Below are positions 50,469 to 60,382 of a stretch of 64,000 nucleotides of DNA, piece after piece. The notes beneath the pieces are model-generated. The model was not told where the DNA came from. It was given only the letters and a program-made list of their open reading frames with translations, and ran no database searches. A program made the translations under genes and the position numbers. The stretch covers positions 186,001-250,000 of the forward strand of contig NZ_CP106879.1 of assembly GCF_025677645.1 (NCBI RefSeq), given 5' to 3'. The first letter of the stretch is position 1. The number at the start of each line of letters is the position of its first letter. This stretch comes from Curtobacterium poinsettiae (lineage in GTDB: Bacteria > Actinomycetota > Actinomycetes > Actinomycetales > Microbacteriaceae).

Positions 50469-52448
50469 TCAGGCGTTCATGAACTCGCTCAGCTGCAGGG
50501 CCCGGCCGACGATGCGCACGTCGCCGATCGACCCGACGAACACCTGGTCGAGCTGTCCGCCGTAGCGGTACCCACCGAGCAACCACGGCTTGCCGATCGT
50601 GCTCAGACCGCGGTTCGGCGTGGACGGGTTCCGCACGACCGGACATCCGTCGACGTACAGCACGGTGTGCGTCCCGTCGTTCACCACGGCAACGTGCCAC
50701 CAGGCGCCGAGCGGCAACTCGTGCCCCCAGTTCGTCAGCGATCCGTCCTGGCTCGTCGGGTACACGCACCACTGCAGCTCGCGGTCCCCCGACAGGCTCA
50801 GCGTCACGGCGGGCTCGTCCGGGTCACCATCGGGCCCGGTCGCCTTCCCCACCTGGCCGGCGCTCGAGTACTGCGACAGCAGGGCACTGAACCCGTTCGC
50901 GCTCGGGTCGAACGTGGTCGGCAGGGCGAAGAACGCCTCGACCGTGTAGCCGTGGGGGAACCGGGTCCGGTTGAGCGGAGCCGTGTCGATGGTCTGCAGG
51001 TGGTCGCCGCCGGACTTGCCGCCCTGCAGCGCGAGGCTGCCGGCACCCGGCTGGTCTGGATGGTGTGCCGCCGTCCAGCGCAGCGCCCCCGCGACGGCAC
51101 CGGTCCGGCGGGCGACCACCAGGTCGTTCCCCCGCCCGCTCTGGTCGCGCACCAGCGTCGTCGGCGCGAGCGCCGCCCCGTCCGGGTTGCCGTCGAACCG
51201 CCAGTACGCCAACGTCCCCGGCACCAGCATGCGTGCCGCCGGCCGGGAGGCCCGTGGTGCGACCGGCGCGAACCCCGCGAAGCGCGCGTCGAAGTCCACG
51301 GCCATGGTGAAGCGGTCGACGTCGCCGCTGAGCGCGGTCTCCTGTGCTGCGAGCTCGTTCGCGTCGCCGAGTCCGCCGGCGAGCAGGAAGGGCGACAGCG
51401 TCTCGACGTCGATGACGTTCCGCTCGACATCGACGTGGTACAGCCGGATCATGGCCGCCCCGCCGTAGTAGCGGTTCTGGTAGTTGGTCAGGTGCAGCGC
51501 GACGTCGTGCCCCACGGCGTTCTTCGCCGTCGTGCGTCCCGGCCCCCAGTAGTGCCCGTTGAGCGTCAGGAAGACCTGGTCGTGCTTCGTGATGAAGGAG
51601 TCCCAGAGCCGCTGCCCGTAGGGGTCGAACGCCGCCCCGCCGCTGGCGTCCGAGTCGACGAGGGCGTGCGTCGTGAGGATCACCGGAGCGTGCGGTCGGG
51701 CCGCGAGCACGGAGCTGGCCCAGGCGAGCCCGCTCGCACTCGTCCGCCAGTCGAGCGCCAGGACGACCCACTCGCGGCCGGCCGCGGTGAACCGGTGAGC
51801 GGTGTTGTACCCGTCCGGGCTCGAGCCGATCCAGCCGGGGGCCTTCCGGAACCGCTGCGGACCGAACACGTCGAGGTACGGGGTCCGGCCGCGCTGGTCG
51901 TCGGTCGAGGGATCGACGTCGTGGTTGCCGGCGAGCACGCTGTAGGGCGCCCCGGCTCGGTCGAGCACGTCGAAGACCGCACCGGACGCGCGCATCTCGG
52001 ACGCCGCACCGTTCTGGGTCAGGTCGCCGAGGTGGACGAGGAACACGGTGTTGTGCCGGGCCTGCTCGCGGACGACGTACTCGAGCGAAGCCCGCATCGG
52101 CGCCGGGTCGACCGCGGCGCCGTCGAACATGTACTGCGTGTCCGGCATCACCGCGACGGTGAAGCGCGGCGAGGTCGTGTCCGGGCGCCACCGTCCGGTG
52201 TGTCCGCGCACCACCGCAGCCCGAGCGGCCGCGGCCGGTCCGCCGAGCGTCCCCGGGGCCACAGCGGGTGCCGCGGTCAGTGCATCGGCGACGGCCGGGG
52301 CGCTGCCGAGGCCGTTCGACGCCACGAGACCGGCGGCACCGGCGAGCCCAGATCCGACCAGGAAGCCCCGGCGGGAGACCGGGATGCGCTTGCTGCGCTC
52401 TCCGGCGTGGTCGTCGGTGCCGTCGCGGTCGTCAGGGCTGTTCTGCAC
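50469..52448 (-). CDS. Tat-exported metallophosphoesterase with LamG-like domain
   Basis: A 659-residue exported enzyme. The N-terminus has a twin-arginine signal (VSRRGFLVGSG near residue 25). A calcineurin-like phosphoesterase domain follows: AVMPDTQYM (~100), HLGDLTQNG (~140), SVLAGNHDVDP (~170), ILTTHALVD (~255) and LNGHYWGPG (~295), which gives all metal ligands. From ~residue 400 a concanavalin/LamG-like domain (AYWRFDGNPDG, GYTVEAFFALP, WHVAVVNDGTHTVLYVDG) runs to the end, probably binding a glycan. The start is GTG 52448. The substrate is unknown; it could be a phosphodiester or phosphomonoester at the cell surface. Confidence 0.85.
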   Translation of the reverse strand: MQNSPDDRDGTDDHAGERSKRIPVSRRGFLVGSGLAGAAGLVASNGLGSAPAVADALTAAPAVAPGTLGGPAAAARAAVVRGHTGRWRPDTTSPRFTVAVMPDTQYMFDGAAVDPAPMRASLEYVVREQARHNTVFLVHLGDLTQNGAASEMRASGAVFDVLDRAGAPYSVLAGNHDVDPSTDDQRGRTPYLDVFGPQRFRKAPGWIGSSPDGYNTAHRFTAAGREWVVLALDWRTSASGLAWASSVLAARPHAPVILTTHALVDSDASGGAAFDPYGQRLWDSFITKHDQVFLTLNGHYWGPGRTTAKNAVGHDVALHLTNYQNRYYGGAAMIRLYHVDVERNVIDVETLSPFLLAGGLGDANELAAQETALSGDVDRFTMAVDFDARFAGFAPVAPRASRPAARMLVPGTLAYWRFDGNPDGAALAPTTLVRDQSGRGNDLVVARRTGAVAGALRWTAAHHPDQPGAGSLALQGGKSGGDHLQTIDTAPLNRTRFPHGYTVEAFFALPTTFDPSANGFSALLSQYSSAGQVGKATGPDGDPDEPAVTLSLSGDRELQWCVYPTSQDGSLTNWGHELPLGAWWHVAVVNDGTHTVLYVDGCPVVRNPSTPNRGLSTIGKPWLLGGYRYGGQLDQVFVGSIGDVRIVGRALQLSEFMNA

Positions 52449-52547
52449 AGCACCGCACCGTACGGATCGCGGGGGAACGCCCCGGGTCCGTTCCGTGAAC
52501 TCCAGACCGGCTGCGGCTGCCGGTTCGGTGTGGACCGGTGAGGGCTC

Positions 52548-54989
52548 CTACAGCTTCTCGATCGGGGCGATCTTGATGAGGAGCTTCTTGCGGCCCGCGG
52601 AGTCGAACGCGATCTCCGCGATGCGCTTGGCACCCTGCCCCGTCACCGCGGACACCGTGCCTTCACCGAAGTCGACGTGCTTGATGCGGTCGCCCGCGAC
52701 GAGTTCCATGTCGCCGTTGTCGCGCACCTGCCCGGACACCCGGTTCGCCCACTCGGTCTTCGGGCGGGTCTTCGAGGCCGCCGCTGCGCGGTCGTACGAG
52801 CCGCCACCCCAACCACCACCGCCGCGGTAGCCGCCACCGCCGCCGCCGAAGCCGCCGTCGCGCTTGGCGTTCAGGGCACGGGGCTGCGTGCCACCGCGGC
52901 TGTTCGCCATGCCCGGGGACTGCTTCCACTCGATGAGCCCCTCGGGGATCTCCTGCAGGAAGCGCGAGGGCATCGCCACGTTGACGTCACCGAACTGGGC
53001 ACGGGTCATCGCGAGGGACAGGAACAGGACCTTCTTGGCGCGGGTGATGCCCACGTAGAACAGCCGTCGCTCTTCCGACGGCCCGCCGGGTTCGTTGGCG
53101 GACATCCGGTGCGGGAGCAGGTCTTCCTCGACGCCGGTCAGGAACACCGCGTCGTACTCCAGACCCTTCGCGGTGTGCAGCGTCATCAGCGAGACCGTGC
53201 CCGAGGAGTCGTCGAGCTCGTCCGCCGCGGCGACCAGCGAGACCTCGGTCAGGAAGTCCGACAGCGTGCCCTCGGGGTTGTTCTTCTGGAACTCACGCGT
53301 CACGGCCACGAGCTCGTCGATGTTGTCGGCACGGGCCGCGTCCTGCGCGTCGGGCGACTTCCGCAGGTTGTCGAGCAGCCCGGAGCCGTCGAGCAGCTGT
53401 GTCAGGGTGTCGACCACCGGCTGCGTCGGGGCCTTCTCGGACACGGAGTCCAGCAGCGCCGCGAACTCGGTGATGGCGTTCCGCACCTTCGGTCCGAACC
53501 CGAGCTCGCCCGCGTGTCGCAGGGCGTCGCGCATCGTGGTCTCGTGCTCGTCGGCGTAGCGCTGCAGCGTGGTCTCGGTGACCGAGCCGATGCCGCGCTT
53601 GGGCACGTTGAGGATGCGGCGCAGGGCCATCGGGTCGGCCGGGTTCGCGACGGTGATCAGGTACGCCATGGCGTCCTTGATCTCGGCGCGCTCGTAGAAC
53701 TTCGTGCCGCCGAGCACCCGGTACGGGATCGCCGCACGGATGAAGATCTCCTCCAGCGCACGGGTCTGCGAGTTGGTCCGGTAGAACACCGCCATGTCGC
53801 GGTAGTCCATGCCGTCTTCCCGCAGGCGCTGGATCTCGTCGGCGACGAACTGCGCCTCGTCGTGGCCGGTGTACCCGGTGAAGCCGACGATCTTCTCGCC
53901 GGCGCCGACGTCGGTGAACAGGCTCTTCGCCTGGCGGTCGAAGTTGTTCGCGATGACGGCGTTCGCCGCGTCGAGGATGTTCTGCGTCGAGCGGTAGTTC
54001 TGCTCGAGCAGGATCGTCTTGGAGTTCGGGAAGTCCCGCTCGAACTCGACGATGTTGCGGATGTCCGCCCCGCGGAACGCGTAGATCGACTGGTCGGAGT
54101 CGCCGACCACCGTCAGGGACGCGGGGGCGATCGAGCCGTCGGTCTCGCGCATCCGGGCGACGTGCTGCCCGGAGTCCTCGAGCTTGTCCACCTGTTCGAC
54201 CGGTACCGGGCGGGTGAGCTCGCGGATCAGGGCGTACTGGGCGTGGTTCGTGTCCTGGTACTCGTCGACCAGGATGTACCGGAAGCGGCGCTGGTACAGG
54301 GCGGCGACGTCCGGGAAGGCGCGGAACAGGAACACCGTCTGGCCGATGAGGTCGTCGAAGTCGAACGCGTTCGCCCGGCGGAGTTCGTTCGTGTAGCGCC
54401 GGAACACCTCGGTGAACATGACCTCTTGCGGGTCGTTCACGTTGATGTTGCGCGCGTAGGTGTCGATGTCCTGCAGCTCGTTCTTGAGCTTCGAGATCTT
54501 CGACGCCGCGGCGCCGACGGTCAGCCCGAGGGAGTCGGCCTCGAGCTCCTTGATGATCCGCTTCAACAGCGCCTTGGAGTCGGCGGAGTCGTAGATCGTG
54601 AAGGACTGCGGGAACCCGAACCGTTCGGCTTCGCGCCGCAGGATGCGCACGCACGCCGAGTGGAACGTGGAGATCCACATCCCCTCGGCCTCGCCACCGA
54701 CCAGGGCCCGGACGCGCTCGCGCATCTCGGCGGCGGCCTTGTTCGTGAACGTGATCGCCAGGATCTGCGACGGCCAGGCTTCGCGGTTGGCGAGCAGCAG
54801 CGCGATGCGGCGGGTGAGCACGCTCGTCTTGCCGGAACCGGCGCCGGCAACGATCAGCAGGGACTCGCCGCGGTACTCGACGGCTTCCTTCTGCTGGGGG
54901 TTCAGACCCGCGGTGAACGGGTCTTCGTACGCGCGGGCACCGGCGCCCGGCTCGGGCGTCGATTCGAAGGGGTCGAGCACGATCGTCAT
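52548..54989 (-). CDS. pcrA: UvrD/PcrA family ATP-dependent DNA helicase
   Basis: An 813-residue SF1A 3'-5' helicase for excision repair and replication. Visible: LNPQQKEAVEYRGESLLIVAGAGSGKT region with Walker A AGAGSGKT near residue 55, ITFTNKAAAEMRERV, ILVDEYQDTNHAQY near 225, VVGDSDQSIYAFRGAD near 285, LEQNYRSTQNIL near 325, and LMTLHTAKGLEYDAVFLTG near 565 followed by EERRLFYVGITRAKK. The linker near residues 690-735 is glycine-rich, and the C-terminal beta domain (GDRIKHVDFGEGTV) is the PcrA RNA-polymerase-interaction type. Confidence 0.95.
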   Translation of the reverse strand: MTIVLDPFESTPEPGAGARAYEDPFTAGLNPQQKEAVEYRGESLLIVAGAGSGKTSVLTRRIALLLANREAWPSQILAITFTNKAAAEMRERVRALVGGEAEGMWISTFHSACVRILRREAERFGFPQSFTIYDSADSKALLKRIIKELEADSLGLTVGAAASKISKLKNELQDIDTYARNINVNDPQEVMFTEVFRRYTNELRRANAFDFDDLIGQTVFLFRAFPDVAALYQRRFRYILVDEYQDTNHAQYALIRELTRPVPVEQVDKLEDSGQHVARMRETDGSIAPASLTVVGDSDQSIYAFRGADIRNIVEFERDFPNSKTILLEQNYRSTQNILDAANAVIANNFDRQAKSLFTDVGAGEKIVGFTGYTGHDEAQFVADEIQRLREDGMDYRDMAVFYRTNSQTRALEEIFIRAAIPYRVLGGTKFYERAEIKDAMAYLITVANPADPMALRRILNVPKRGIGSVTETTLQRYADEHETTMRDALRHAGELGFGPKVRNAITEFAALLDSVSEKAPTQPVVDTLTQLLDGSGLLDNLRKSPDAQDAARADNIDELVAVTREFQKNNPEGTLSDFLTEVSLVAAADELDDSSGTVSLMTLHTAKGLEYDAVFLTGVEEDLLPHRMSANEPGGPSEERRLFYVGITRAKKVLFLSLAMTRAQFGDVNVAMPSRFLQEIPEGLIEWKQSPGMANSRGGTQPRALNAKRDGGFGGGGGGYRGGGGWGGGSYDRAAAASKTRPKTEWANRVSGQVRDNGDMELVAGDRIKHVDFGEGTVSAVTGQGAKRIAEIAFDSAGRKKLLIKIAPIEKL

Positions 54990-55001
54990 GTCCGGGACAG
55001 T

Positions 55002-56012
55002 CTAGGCGGGACCCCCGACAGCAGACCGGGCGAGCACCGCCAGGTCGGGGTGGTCGGCGAACACCCCGTCGAGTCCGGTGCGGATCACGGAGGTGAACCA
55101 CCGCTCCCAGTCGCCGAAGGCCGCGACGTCGCCACCACGACGCAACGGCGACGGCAGGAACCGGTTCTCCGGCCGGAGGGTCCACGTGTACACCGCGAGT
55201 CCGGCGGCGTGGGCACGGTCGACGATCGCGCTGCGCACCGGCGTCGGGTCGTCGAGCGCGACGCTGTCGACGCCGGCCATCAGGGTGCCGAGGTCGACGC
55301 TGATGCCGTGGAACTCGGTCGCGAACGACGCGAGCGCGTCCTCGGAGCGCTCGGCGGCGTAGGTGGGGGCGAGCGACCCGTGGGACGCGACCTCGTCCGC
55401 GGCGCTGCCACGGGCCTCCTGGAGGTACACGAGCCGGCCACCGGTCCCCCGCTCGCGCAGGTCCCGCAGCACGCCCTTCTCGAAGCTCTCCACCGTGAGC
55501 CGCTCGTCCTGCCGCCACCCGGCCTCGCCGAGCGCGGCGTCGACGAGTGCACCCATCGGGAACCCGGCGCGGTCGAAGTACGCGGCGTGCTTCACCTCGG
55601 CGACGAGCCCGACCGGGCGGGGCGCCGCGTCGAGGATCGCGAGCAGGTCGACGAGCCGCAGGATCGGCTGCGCACCGTCGTGCTCGGCGGATCCCGGCCG
55701 CAGCACCGGCAGGCGCTCGCGGGTGCGGAGCGTCTGCAGCTCGGACCACGTGAAGTCCTCGGTGAACCAGCCGGTCAGGGTCTGCCCGTCGACGGTCTTC
55801 GTCGTGCGCAGGTGCCGGAACTCGGGGTGGTCGGCGACGTCCGTGGTGCCCGAGACCTCGTTCTCGTGCCGGAGCACCAGAACGCCGTCCTTCGTGGGCA
55901 CCAGATCCGGTTCGATCGCGTCGGCGCCGAGCTCGATCGCGAGGTCGTACGCGCTCCGCGAGTGCTCGGGACGGTAGCCGGACGCACCGCGGTGGGCGAT
56001 CACGAGGGTCAT
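55002..56012 (-). CDS. glycerophosphodiester phosphodiesterase
   Basis: A 336-residue TIM-barrel phosphodiesterase that cleaves glycerophosphodiesters to glycerol 3-phosphate and an alcohol. Catalytic and metal residues are visible: AHRGASGYRPEHS (~residue 6), GADAIEPDLVPTKDGVLVLRH (~30-50) and EVKHAAYFDRA (~135). No signal peptide is present, so it is probably cytosolic, as for many actinobacterial GlpQ2-like enzymes. The stop is 12 nt before the pcrA start, so the two may be cotranscribed. It is divergent from the DUF817 gene. Confidence 0.92.
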   Translation of the reverse strand: MTLVIAHRGASGYRPEHSRSAYDLAIELGADAIEPDLVPTKDGVLVLRHENEVSGTTDVADHPEFRHLRTTKTVDGQTLTGWFTEDFTWSELQTLRTRERLPVLRPGSAEHDGAQPILRLVDLLAILDAAPRPVGLVAEVKHAAYFDRAGFPMGALVDAALGEAGWRQDERLTVESFEKGVLRDLRERGTGGRLVYLQEARGSAADEVASHGSLAPTYAAERSEDALASFATEFHGISVDLGTLMAGVDSVALDDPTPVRSAIVDRAHAAGLAVYTWTLRPENRFLPSPLRRGGDVAAFGDWERWFTSVIRTGLDGVFADHPDLAVLARSAVGGPA

Positions 56013-56118
56013 GGCGCGACCCTACTTGCCGCGGGTGACCAGCGGGGCGCCTGTGTCGCGGGACACACGCGTCGCTCCGGCGGCCGTCGTTCCCAGCGAC
56101 TGCGCCGAGCATCACCGC

Positions 56119-57123
56119 ATGACCGTCCGTTCGCTCTCCACCGCCGTCGAGGCCCGGATCGACCGGGCTGCACGCCGTCTGCTCGACGCCGGGCACCAGC
56201 CGCACCGGCCCGTCCGGGTGTTCGTCACCGAGTTCCTGGTGTTCGGCGCGAAGCAGGCCTGGGCGTGCGCGTTCGGGGCGATGCTGCTCGCGACCATGGC
56301 CGTGGTGCACCTGACCGTGCCGGCGGCGATGCGGAACGACGTGCTGACCATCGCGGCCGTGCTGCTGCAGGTCGGCATGCTCGTGTTCGGGCTCGAGACC
56401 GTGCGTGAGCTCCGGGTCGTCCTGCTGTTCCACGTCGTCGGCACCGCGATGGAGGTGTTCAAGACCCACATGGGCTCGTGGACCTACGAGCCGGGCGGGC
56501 TGTTCGTCGTCGCCGGGGTGCCGCTGTTCTCGGGGTTCATGTACGGCGCGGTCGGGTCGTACATGGTGCGGGTCTACCGGCTGTTCGACCTGCGGTTCGA
56601 CCGGTACCCGCGGCAGTGGCTGCTGGCGGTCGTGGCGGGCGGGATCTACCTGAACTTCTTCGGCCACCACTTCGTCGCCGACGCCCGGTACGTGCTGCTC
56701 GCGCTCGTGCTGCTGCTCTTCGCCCGCACGACCATGCACGTGCGGATCCACCGGGCGACGCTGCGGATGCCCGTCCTCGTGGCGATGGCCCTCGTCGCGG
56801 TGTTCATCTGGGCGGCCGAGAACGTCGCGACCTGGGCCGGGGCGTGGAGCTACGCGGCGCAGCTCGCGGTGTGGCAGCCGGTGGCGCCGACGAAGGTCGT
56901 GGCGTGGTTCCTGCTCATGACGATCTCGGTCGCGCTCGTCACCTGGCTCTACCCGGCGCTGTCGTCCGGACGGGCGGACTCGGCTGGCTCGACGGCGGAC
57001 TCTCGACGTCCTCGGGGCGCGCGTGCAGCGGGCGACCCTAGGCTTCCCTCGACGGGGCCCGCTGGGCCCGCGTCCGCTCGCCGCGAATCCTCAGCCTTCC
57101 GCGACCGAGCGCCCCTAGGCTGA
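56119..57123 (+). CDS. DUF817 family membrane protein
   Basis: A 334-residue integral membrane protein with eight or so hydrophobic segments. Family features: FVTEFLVFGAKQAWACAFG near residue 35, VGTAMEVFKTHMGSWTYEPG near 115, GGIYLNFFGHHFVADARYVL near 180, and WAAENVATWAGAWSYAAQ near 240. The last ~45 residues are a low-complexity Arg/Ala/Ser tail that most family members lack. ATG 56119 is used; the upstream open stretch is antisense to the diesterase. Function unknown. Confidence 0.88.
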   Translation: MTVRSLSTAVEARIDRAARRLLDAGHQPHRPVRVFVTEFLVFGAKQAWACAFGAMLLATMAVVHLTVPAAMRNDVLTIAAVLLQVGMLVFGLETVRELRVVLLFHVVGTAMEVFKTHMGSWTYEPGGLFVVAGVPLFSGFMYGAVGSYMVRVYRLFDLRFDRYPRQWLLAVVAGGIYLNFFGHHFVADARYVLLALVLLLFARTTMHVRIHRATLRMPVLVAMALVAVFIWAAENVATWAGAWSYAAQLAVWQPVAPTKVVAWFLLMTISVALVTWLYPALSSGRADSAGSTADSRRPRGARAAGDPRLPSTGPAGPASARRESSAFRDRAPLG

Positions 57124-57154
57124 GAGGACTCGAATCTCCTAGGAAGAGGACACC

Positions 57155-58018
57155 ATGGCCTTCAAGCCCGGTTTCGACCAGTCCCCCGCCTTCAACGCAC
57201 AGGGGGCAAACACCTGGGGCGGGCGCGGTGCTGGTCAGCAGCAGGCCGGCTGGGGACAGACCCCGCAGCAGGCCCAGGGCGGCATGACCCCCGAGCAGCT
57301 GCAGTACATGTACGACCGCCCGACCGCGTCCCCGGTGGACACCGACCGCATGTCGTACGAAGACACCATCGTCAAGACGCTGCTCGCGTTCGGCGTACTC
57401 GTCGTCGGCGCGGTGGCCGGTTGGAACCTGCCGCCGGTCGTGTGGATCGTCGCGGCGGTCGTCGGCCTCGTGCTCGGCCTCGTGAACACCTTCAAGAAGA
57501 AGCCGTCACCGGGCCTGATCCTGACGTACTCGTTCGTCCAGGGTCTGTTCGTGGGTGGCATCTCCGGCGCGTACAACTCGATGTGGGGTGGCATCGTCAC
57601 TCAGGCGGTGTTCGGGACGCTCGGTGTCTTCGCCGTGACGCTCGCGCTGTTCGCATCGGGCAAGGTCCGCGCCACACCGAAGGCCACGCGCTTCTTCCTC
57701 GTCGCGATGGTCGGGTACATGGTGTTCTCGCTCATCAACCTGGTCCTGATGTGGACCGGCGTCACGGACACCGCGTTCGGTGCCCTCGGGATCACGATCT
57801 TCGGCATCCCGCTCGGCGTGATCATCGGCATCCTCGTCGTGGTCATGGCGGCGTACTCGCTGATCCTCGACTTCGACCAGATCCAGACCGGCGTCCGTCG
57901 TGGTGCTCCCCGCATCTACGCCTGGACCGCGGCGTTCGGCCTGATCGTCACGATCGTCTGGCTGTACCTCGAGATCCTGCGCATCCTCGCCATCCTCGCG
58001 AGCAGCTCGCGCAACTAG
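57155..58018 (+). CDS. Bax inhibitor-1/YccA family membrane protein
   Basis: A 287-residue protein with a Gly/Gln-rich cytosolic N-terminus (residues 1-65) and seven membrane helices. The BI-1 pattern is visible: LALFASGKVRATPKATRFF loop near residue 165, and the last helices with ILDFDQIQTGVRRGAPRIYAW near 235, containing the conserved aspartates. It may conduct protons or calcium. GAAGAGG precedes ATG 57155 at 6 nt. The gene is followed by a strong terminator. Confidence 0.92.
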   Translation: MAFKPGFDQSPAFNAQGANTWGGRGAGQQQAGWGQTPQQAQGGMTPEQLQYMYDRPTASPVDTDRMSYEDTIVKTLLAFGVLVVGAVAGWNLPPVVWIVAAVVGLVLGLVNTFKKKPSPGLILTYSFVQGLFVGGISGAYNSMWGGIVTQAVFGTLGVFAVTLALFASGKVRATPKATRFFLVAMVGYMVFSLINLVLMWTGVTDTAFGALGITIFGIPLGVIIGILVVVMAAYSLILDFDQIQTGVRRGAPRIYAWTAAFGLIVTIVWLYLEILRILAILASSSRN

Positions 58019-58033
58019 TACCACCGCACACGC

Positions 58034-58062
58034 GAAGGGCCCCGGCACTGCCGGGGCCCTTC
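58034..58062 (+). terminator. Rho-independent terminator of the Bax-inhibitor-like gene
   Basis: Perfect stem gaagggccccgg / ccggggcccttc with a cactg-type loop (58034-58062), followed by tcgtcgttcc. It starts 16 nt past the stop codon. Confidence 0.85.
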
Positions 58063-58132
58063 GTCGTTCCCTGGCCGGTGGTCGGCGACAGCGGGGGCGG
58101 TGGCGGGGGTGGTGCCGGCGTCGGTCCCAGTG

Positions 58133-58242
58133 GTCGCAACACCCCGTCGACCGCCCGCCGAGTGGTCACGATGTGTCGCCCAGGCCGGGGCCAGCCGACA
58201 CATCGTGACCACTCGGCACCGGACCCGCGGGGTGTTGTGACC
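58133..58242. repeat. 110-nt nested palindrome
   Basis: In the 330-nt gap 58019-58348. An inner perfect 22-bp inverted repeat (arms 58157-58178 and 58196-58217, core agtggtcacgatgtgtcg, loop 17 nt) is enclosed by outer arms with caacaccccg (58137-58146) and cggggtgttg. It is too long for a simple terminator and lies between two ordinary terminators. It could be a REP-like element or a protein-binding site. The remaining bases of the gap hold nothing else seen. Confidence 0.8.
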
Positions 58243-58296
58243 CCTCGACGGACACCAGGACCGCACTGCGCCCGGCAGCGCCACCCCCGCACGCAC

Positions 58297-58331
58297 GAAG
58301 GCCCGGCACGCATGACGCGTACCGGGCCTTC
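58297..58331 (-). terminator. terminator downstream of guaA
   Basis: Stem gaaggcccgg / ccgggccttc (58297-58306 and 58322-58331), with an inner acgcatgacgcgt partly self-complementary. It lies 18 nt past the guaA stop on the minus strand. Confidence 0.8.
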
Positions 58332-58348
58332 CGTTGCTCAGGGGAGCC

Positions 58349-59929
58349 CTACTCCCACTCGATCGTTCCCGGCGGCTTCGACGTGACGTCGAGCACGACC
58401 CGGTTGACGTCGGGCACCTCGTTCGTGATGCGGTTCGAGATCTTCGCGAGGGTGTCGTACGGCAGACGAGTCCAGTCGGCGGTCATGGCGTCCTCCGACG
58501 AGACCGGACGGAGCACGATCGGGTGTCCGTAGGTCCGGCCGTCGCCCTGCACGCCCACGGAACGGACGTCGGCGAGCAGCACGACCGGGCACTGCCAGAT
58601 CTCCTGGTCGAGGCCGGCCGCGGTGAGCTCTTCGCGGGCGATCTTGTCGGCCGCGCGGAGCAGTTCGAGCCGCTCCTTCGTGACCTCGCCGACGATGCGG
58701 ATGCCCAGGCCCGGGCCGGGGAACGGCTGGCGCCCGACGATGACCTCGGGCAGCCCGAGCTCGCGACCGACCGCACGGACCTCGTCCTTGAACAGGGTGC
58801 GCAGCGGCTCGACGAGCTCGAACGTCATGTCCTCGGGCAGGCCGCCGACGTTGTGGTGCGACTTGATGTTCGCGGTGCCTGCTCCGCCGCCGGACTCGAC
58901 GACGTCGGGGTAGAGGGTGCCCTGCACGAGGAACTTGACCTCGGCATCGGAGTCGGATGCCTTGGCCTCGAGCACGAGCGCCTCGGCCGCGCCCTCGAAC
59001 GTGCGGATGAACTCGCGCCCGATGATCTTGCGCTTCTGCTCGGGGTCGCTCACGCCGGCGAGGGCGTCGAGGAACTGCTGCTCGGCGTCGATCGTGATGA
59101 GCCGGACACCGGTGGAGGCGACGTAGTCCTCTTCCACCTGCTTGCGCTCGTCGGCACGCAGGAGCCCGTGGTCGACGAAGACGCAGGTGAGCTGGTCGCC
59201 GACGGCCTTGTGCACCAGGGCTGCGGCGACGGCGGAGTCGACACCCCCGGAGAGCCCGGCGATGACCCGTGCGGAGCCGACCTGCTCGCGGATGCGGGCG
59301 ACCTGCTCCTCGATGACGTTGCTGGAGTTCCAGTCGCCGGGCAGGCCCGCGGCACGGTGCAGGAAGTTCTCGAGCACGGCCTGGCCGTACACGGAGTGCT
59401 TGACCTCGGGGTGCCACTGCACGCCGTAGAGCTTGCGCTCGTCGGATGCGAACGCCGCCACGGGCGTCGACGCGCTCGAGGCGAGCACCTCGAACCCGGC
59501 CGGTGCCTTGGCCACGGAGTCGCCGTGCGACATCCACGTCACCTGGTCCACCGGCTGGTCGCCGAGCAGGGTGCTGGTGCCGGGGGCGAGCGTCACGTCG
59601 GTGGCGCCGTACTCGCGCAGACCGGTGTTCGCGACCTCGCCACCGAGGGCGGTCGCCATGGCCTGGAAGCCGTAGCAGATGCCGAGCACGGGGACGCCGA
59701 GGTCGAGGATGTCACCGTCGAGGGACGGCGCGCCTGCTTCGTACACGGACGACGGACCACCGGACAGCACGATGGCCGCCGGGTCCTTGGCGCGGATCTC
59801 GTCCGCGGTGATGGAGTGCGGCACGATCTCGCTGTAGACGTTCGCTTCACGGACCCGACGCGCGATGAGCTGCGCGTACTGGGCCCCGAAGTCGACGACG
59901 AGGACGGGACGCTGTTCGGTCTCGCTCAC
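58349..59929 (-). CDS. guaA: glutamine-hydrolysing GMP synthase
   Basis: Converts XMP to GMP with ATP and glutamine, 526 residues, normal length. The N-terminal class I amidotransferase domain shows [20 protein letters not shown], the nucleophile cysteine in [12 protein letters not shown] (~residue 85), and His-Glu in [11 protein letters not shown] (~175). The synthetase P-loop [18 protein letters not shown] is near 235, and the C-terminal dimerisation domain ends [18 protein letters not shown]. Start ATG 59929 overlaps the DUF3817 gene by 4 nt. Confidence 0.98.
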   Translation of the reverse strand: MSETEQRPVLVVDFGAQYAQLIARRVREANVYSEIVPHSITADEIRAKDPAAIVLSGGPSSVYEAGAPSLDGDILDLGVPVLGICYGFQAMATALGGEVANTGLREYGATDVTLAPGTSTLLGDQPVDQVTWMSHGDSVAKAPAGFEVLASSASTPVAAFASDERKLYGVQWHPEVKHSVYGQAVLENFLHRAAGLPGDWNSSNVIEEQVARIREQVGSARVIAGLSGGVDSAVAAALVHKAVGDQLTCVFVDHGLLRADERKQVEEDYVASTGVRLITIDAEQQFLDALAGVSDPEQKRKIIGREFIRTFEGAAEALVLEAKASDSDAEVKFLVQGTLYPDVVESGGGAGTANIKSHHNVGGLPEDMTFELVEPLRTLFKDEVRAVGRELGLPEVIVGRQPFPGPGLGIRIVGEVTKERLELLRAADKIAREELTAAGLDQEIWQCPVVLLADVRSVGVQGDGRTYGHPIVLRPVSSEDAMTADWTRLPYDTLAKISNRITNEVPDVNRVVLDVTSKPPGTIEWE

Positions 59930-60372
59930 CGAGCGGCCTCCTTCTCACGCTGCTGGGCAGCGATCAGCTCGTGGTAGGTGTCCATGGCCCGCTGCTGCAT
60001 GCGGTGTTCGACCACGAAGGACATGAACGGGATGATGCCCCCGAGGGCGATGAGCAGGAAGCGCGACGGCCTCCAGCGCATGATGCTCCACAGACGGAAG
60101 TCCGTGAAGAGGTAGAGCACGTACAGCCAGCCGTGGGCGATGAGGATCGCGATCGACAGGTTGAACGTGCCCGGGGTCTCGCCCGCCGTGCCGTTGGGCA
60201 CGAAGAACGGGCCGTTGCCGAGCTGCATCTCGAGCTGCAGCGGCGTGTACTTGATGATGACCTCGACCACCAGGGCGAGCAGCAGCACACCGGTGATGTA
60301 CGCCGAGACGCGGTACCACTTCACCGCCCCCGGGATCTTGGGGATGTCACGGGTTCGGACGGTCAGGGCCAT
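59926..60372 (-). CDS. DUF3817 family membrane protein
   Basis: A 148-residue inner-membrane protein with three hydrophobic segments (~residues 23-42, 68-88, 103-122). The family signature is visible in [20 protein letters not shown] near residue 18, [18 protein letters not shown] near 80 and [15 protein letters not shown] near 110. The function is unknown; the family is typical of actinobacteria. It overlaps guaA by 4 nt and follows SURF1 by 10 nt, so all belong to one minus-strand transcription unit. Confidence 0.9.
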   Translation of the reverse strand: MALTVRTRDIPKIPGAVKWYRVSAYITGVLLLALVVEVIIKYTPLQLEMQLGNGPFFVPNGTAGETPGTFNLSIAILIAHGWLYVLYLFTDFRLWSIMRWRPSRFLLIALGGIIPFMSFVVEHRMQQRAMDTYHELIAAQQREKEAAR

Positions 60373-60382
60373 GCCGGCAATC

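Noticed and set aside
53293..56751. A 1152-codon minus-strand frame across pcrA, the diesterase and DUF817
   Set aside because: It spans three well-supported genes in another frame and shows only arginine-rich low-complexity sequence.
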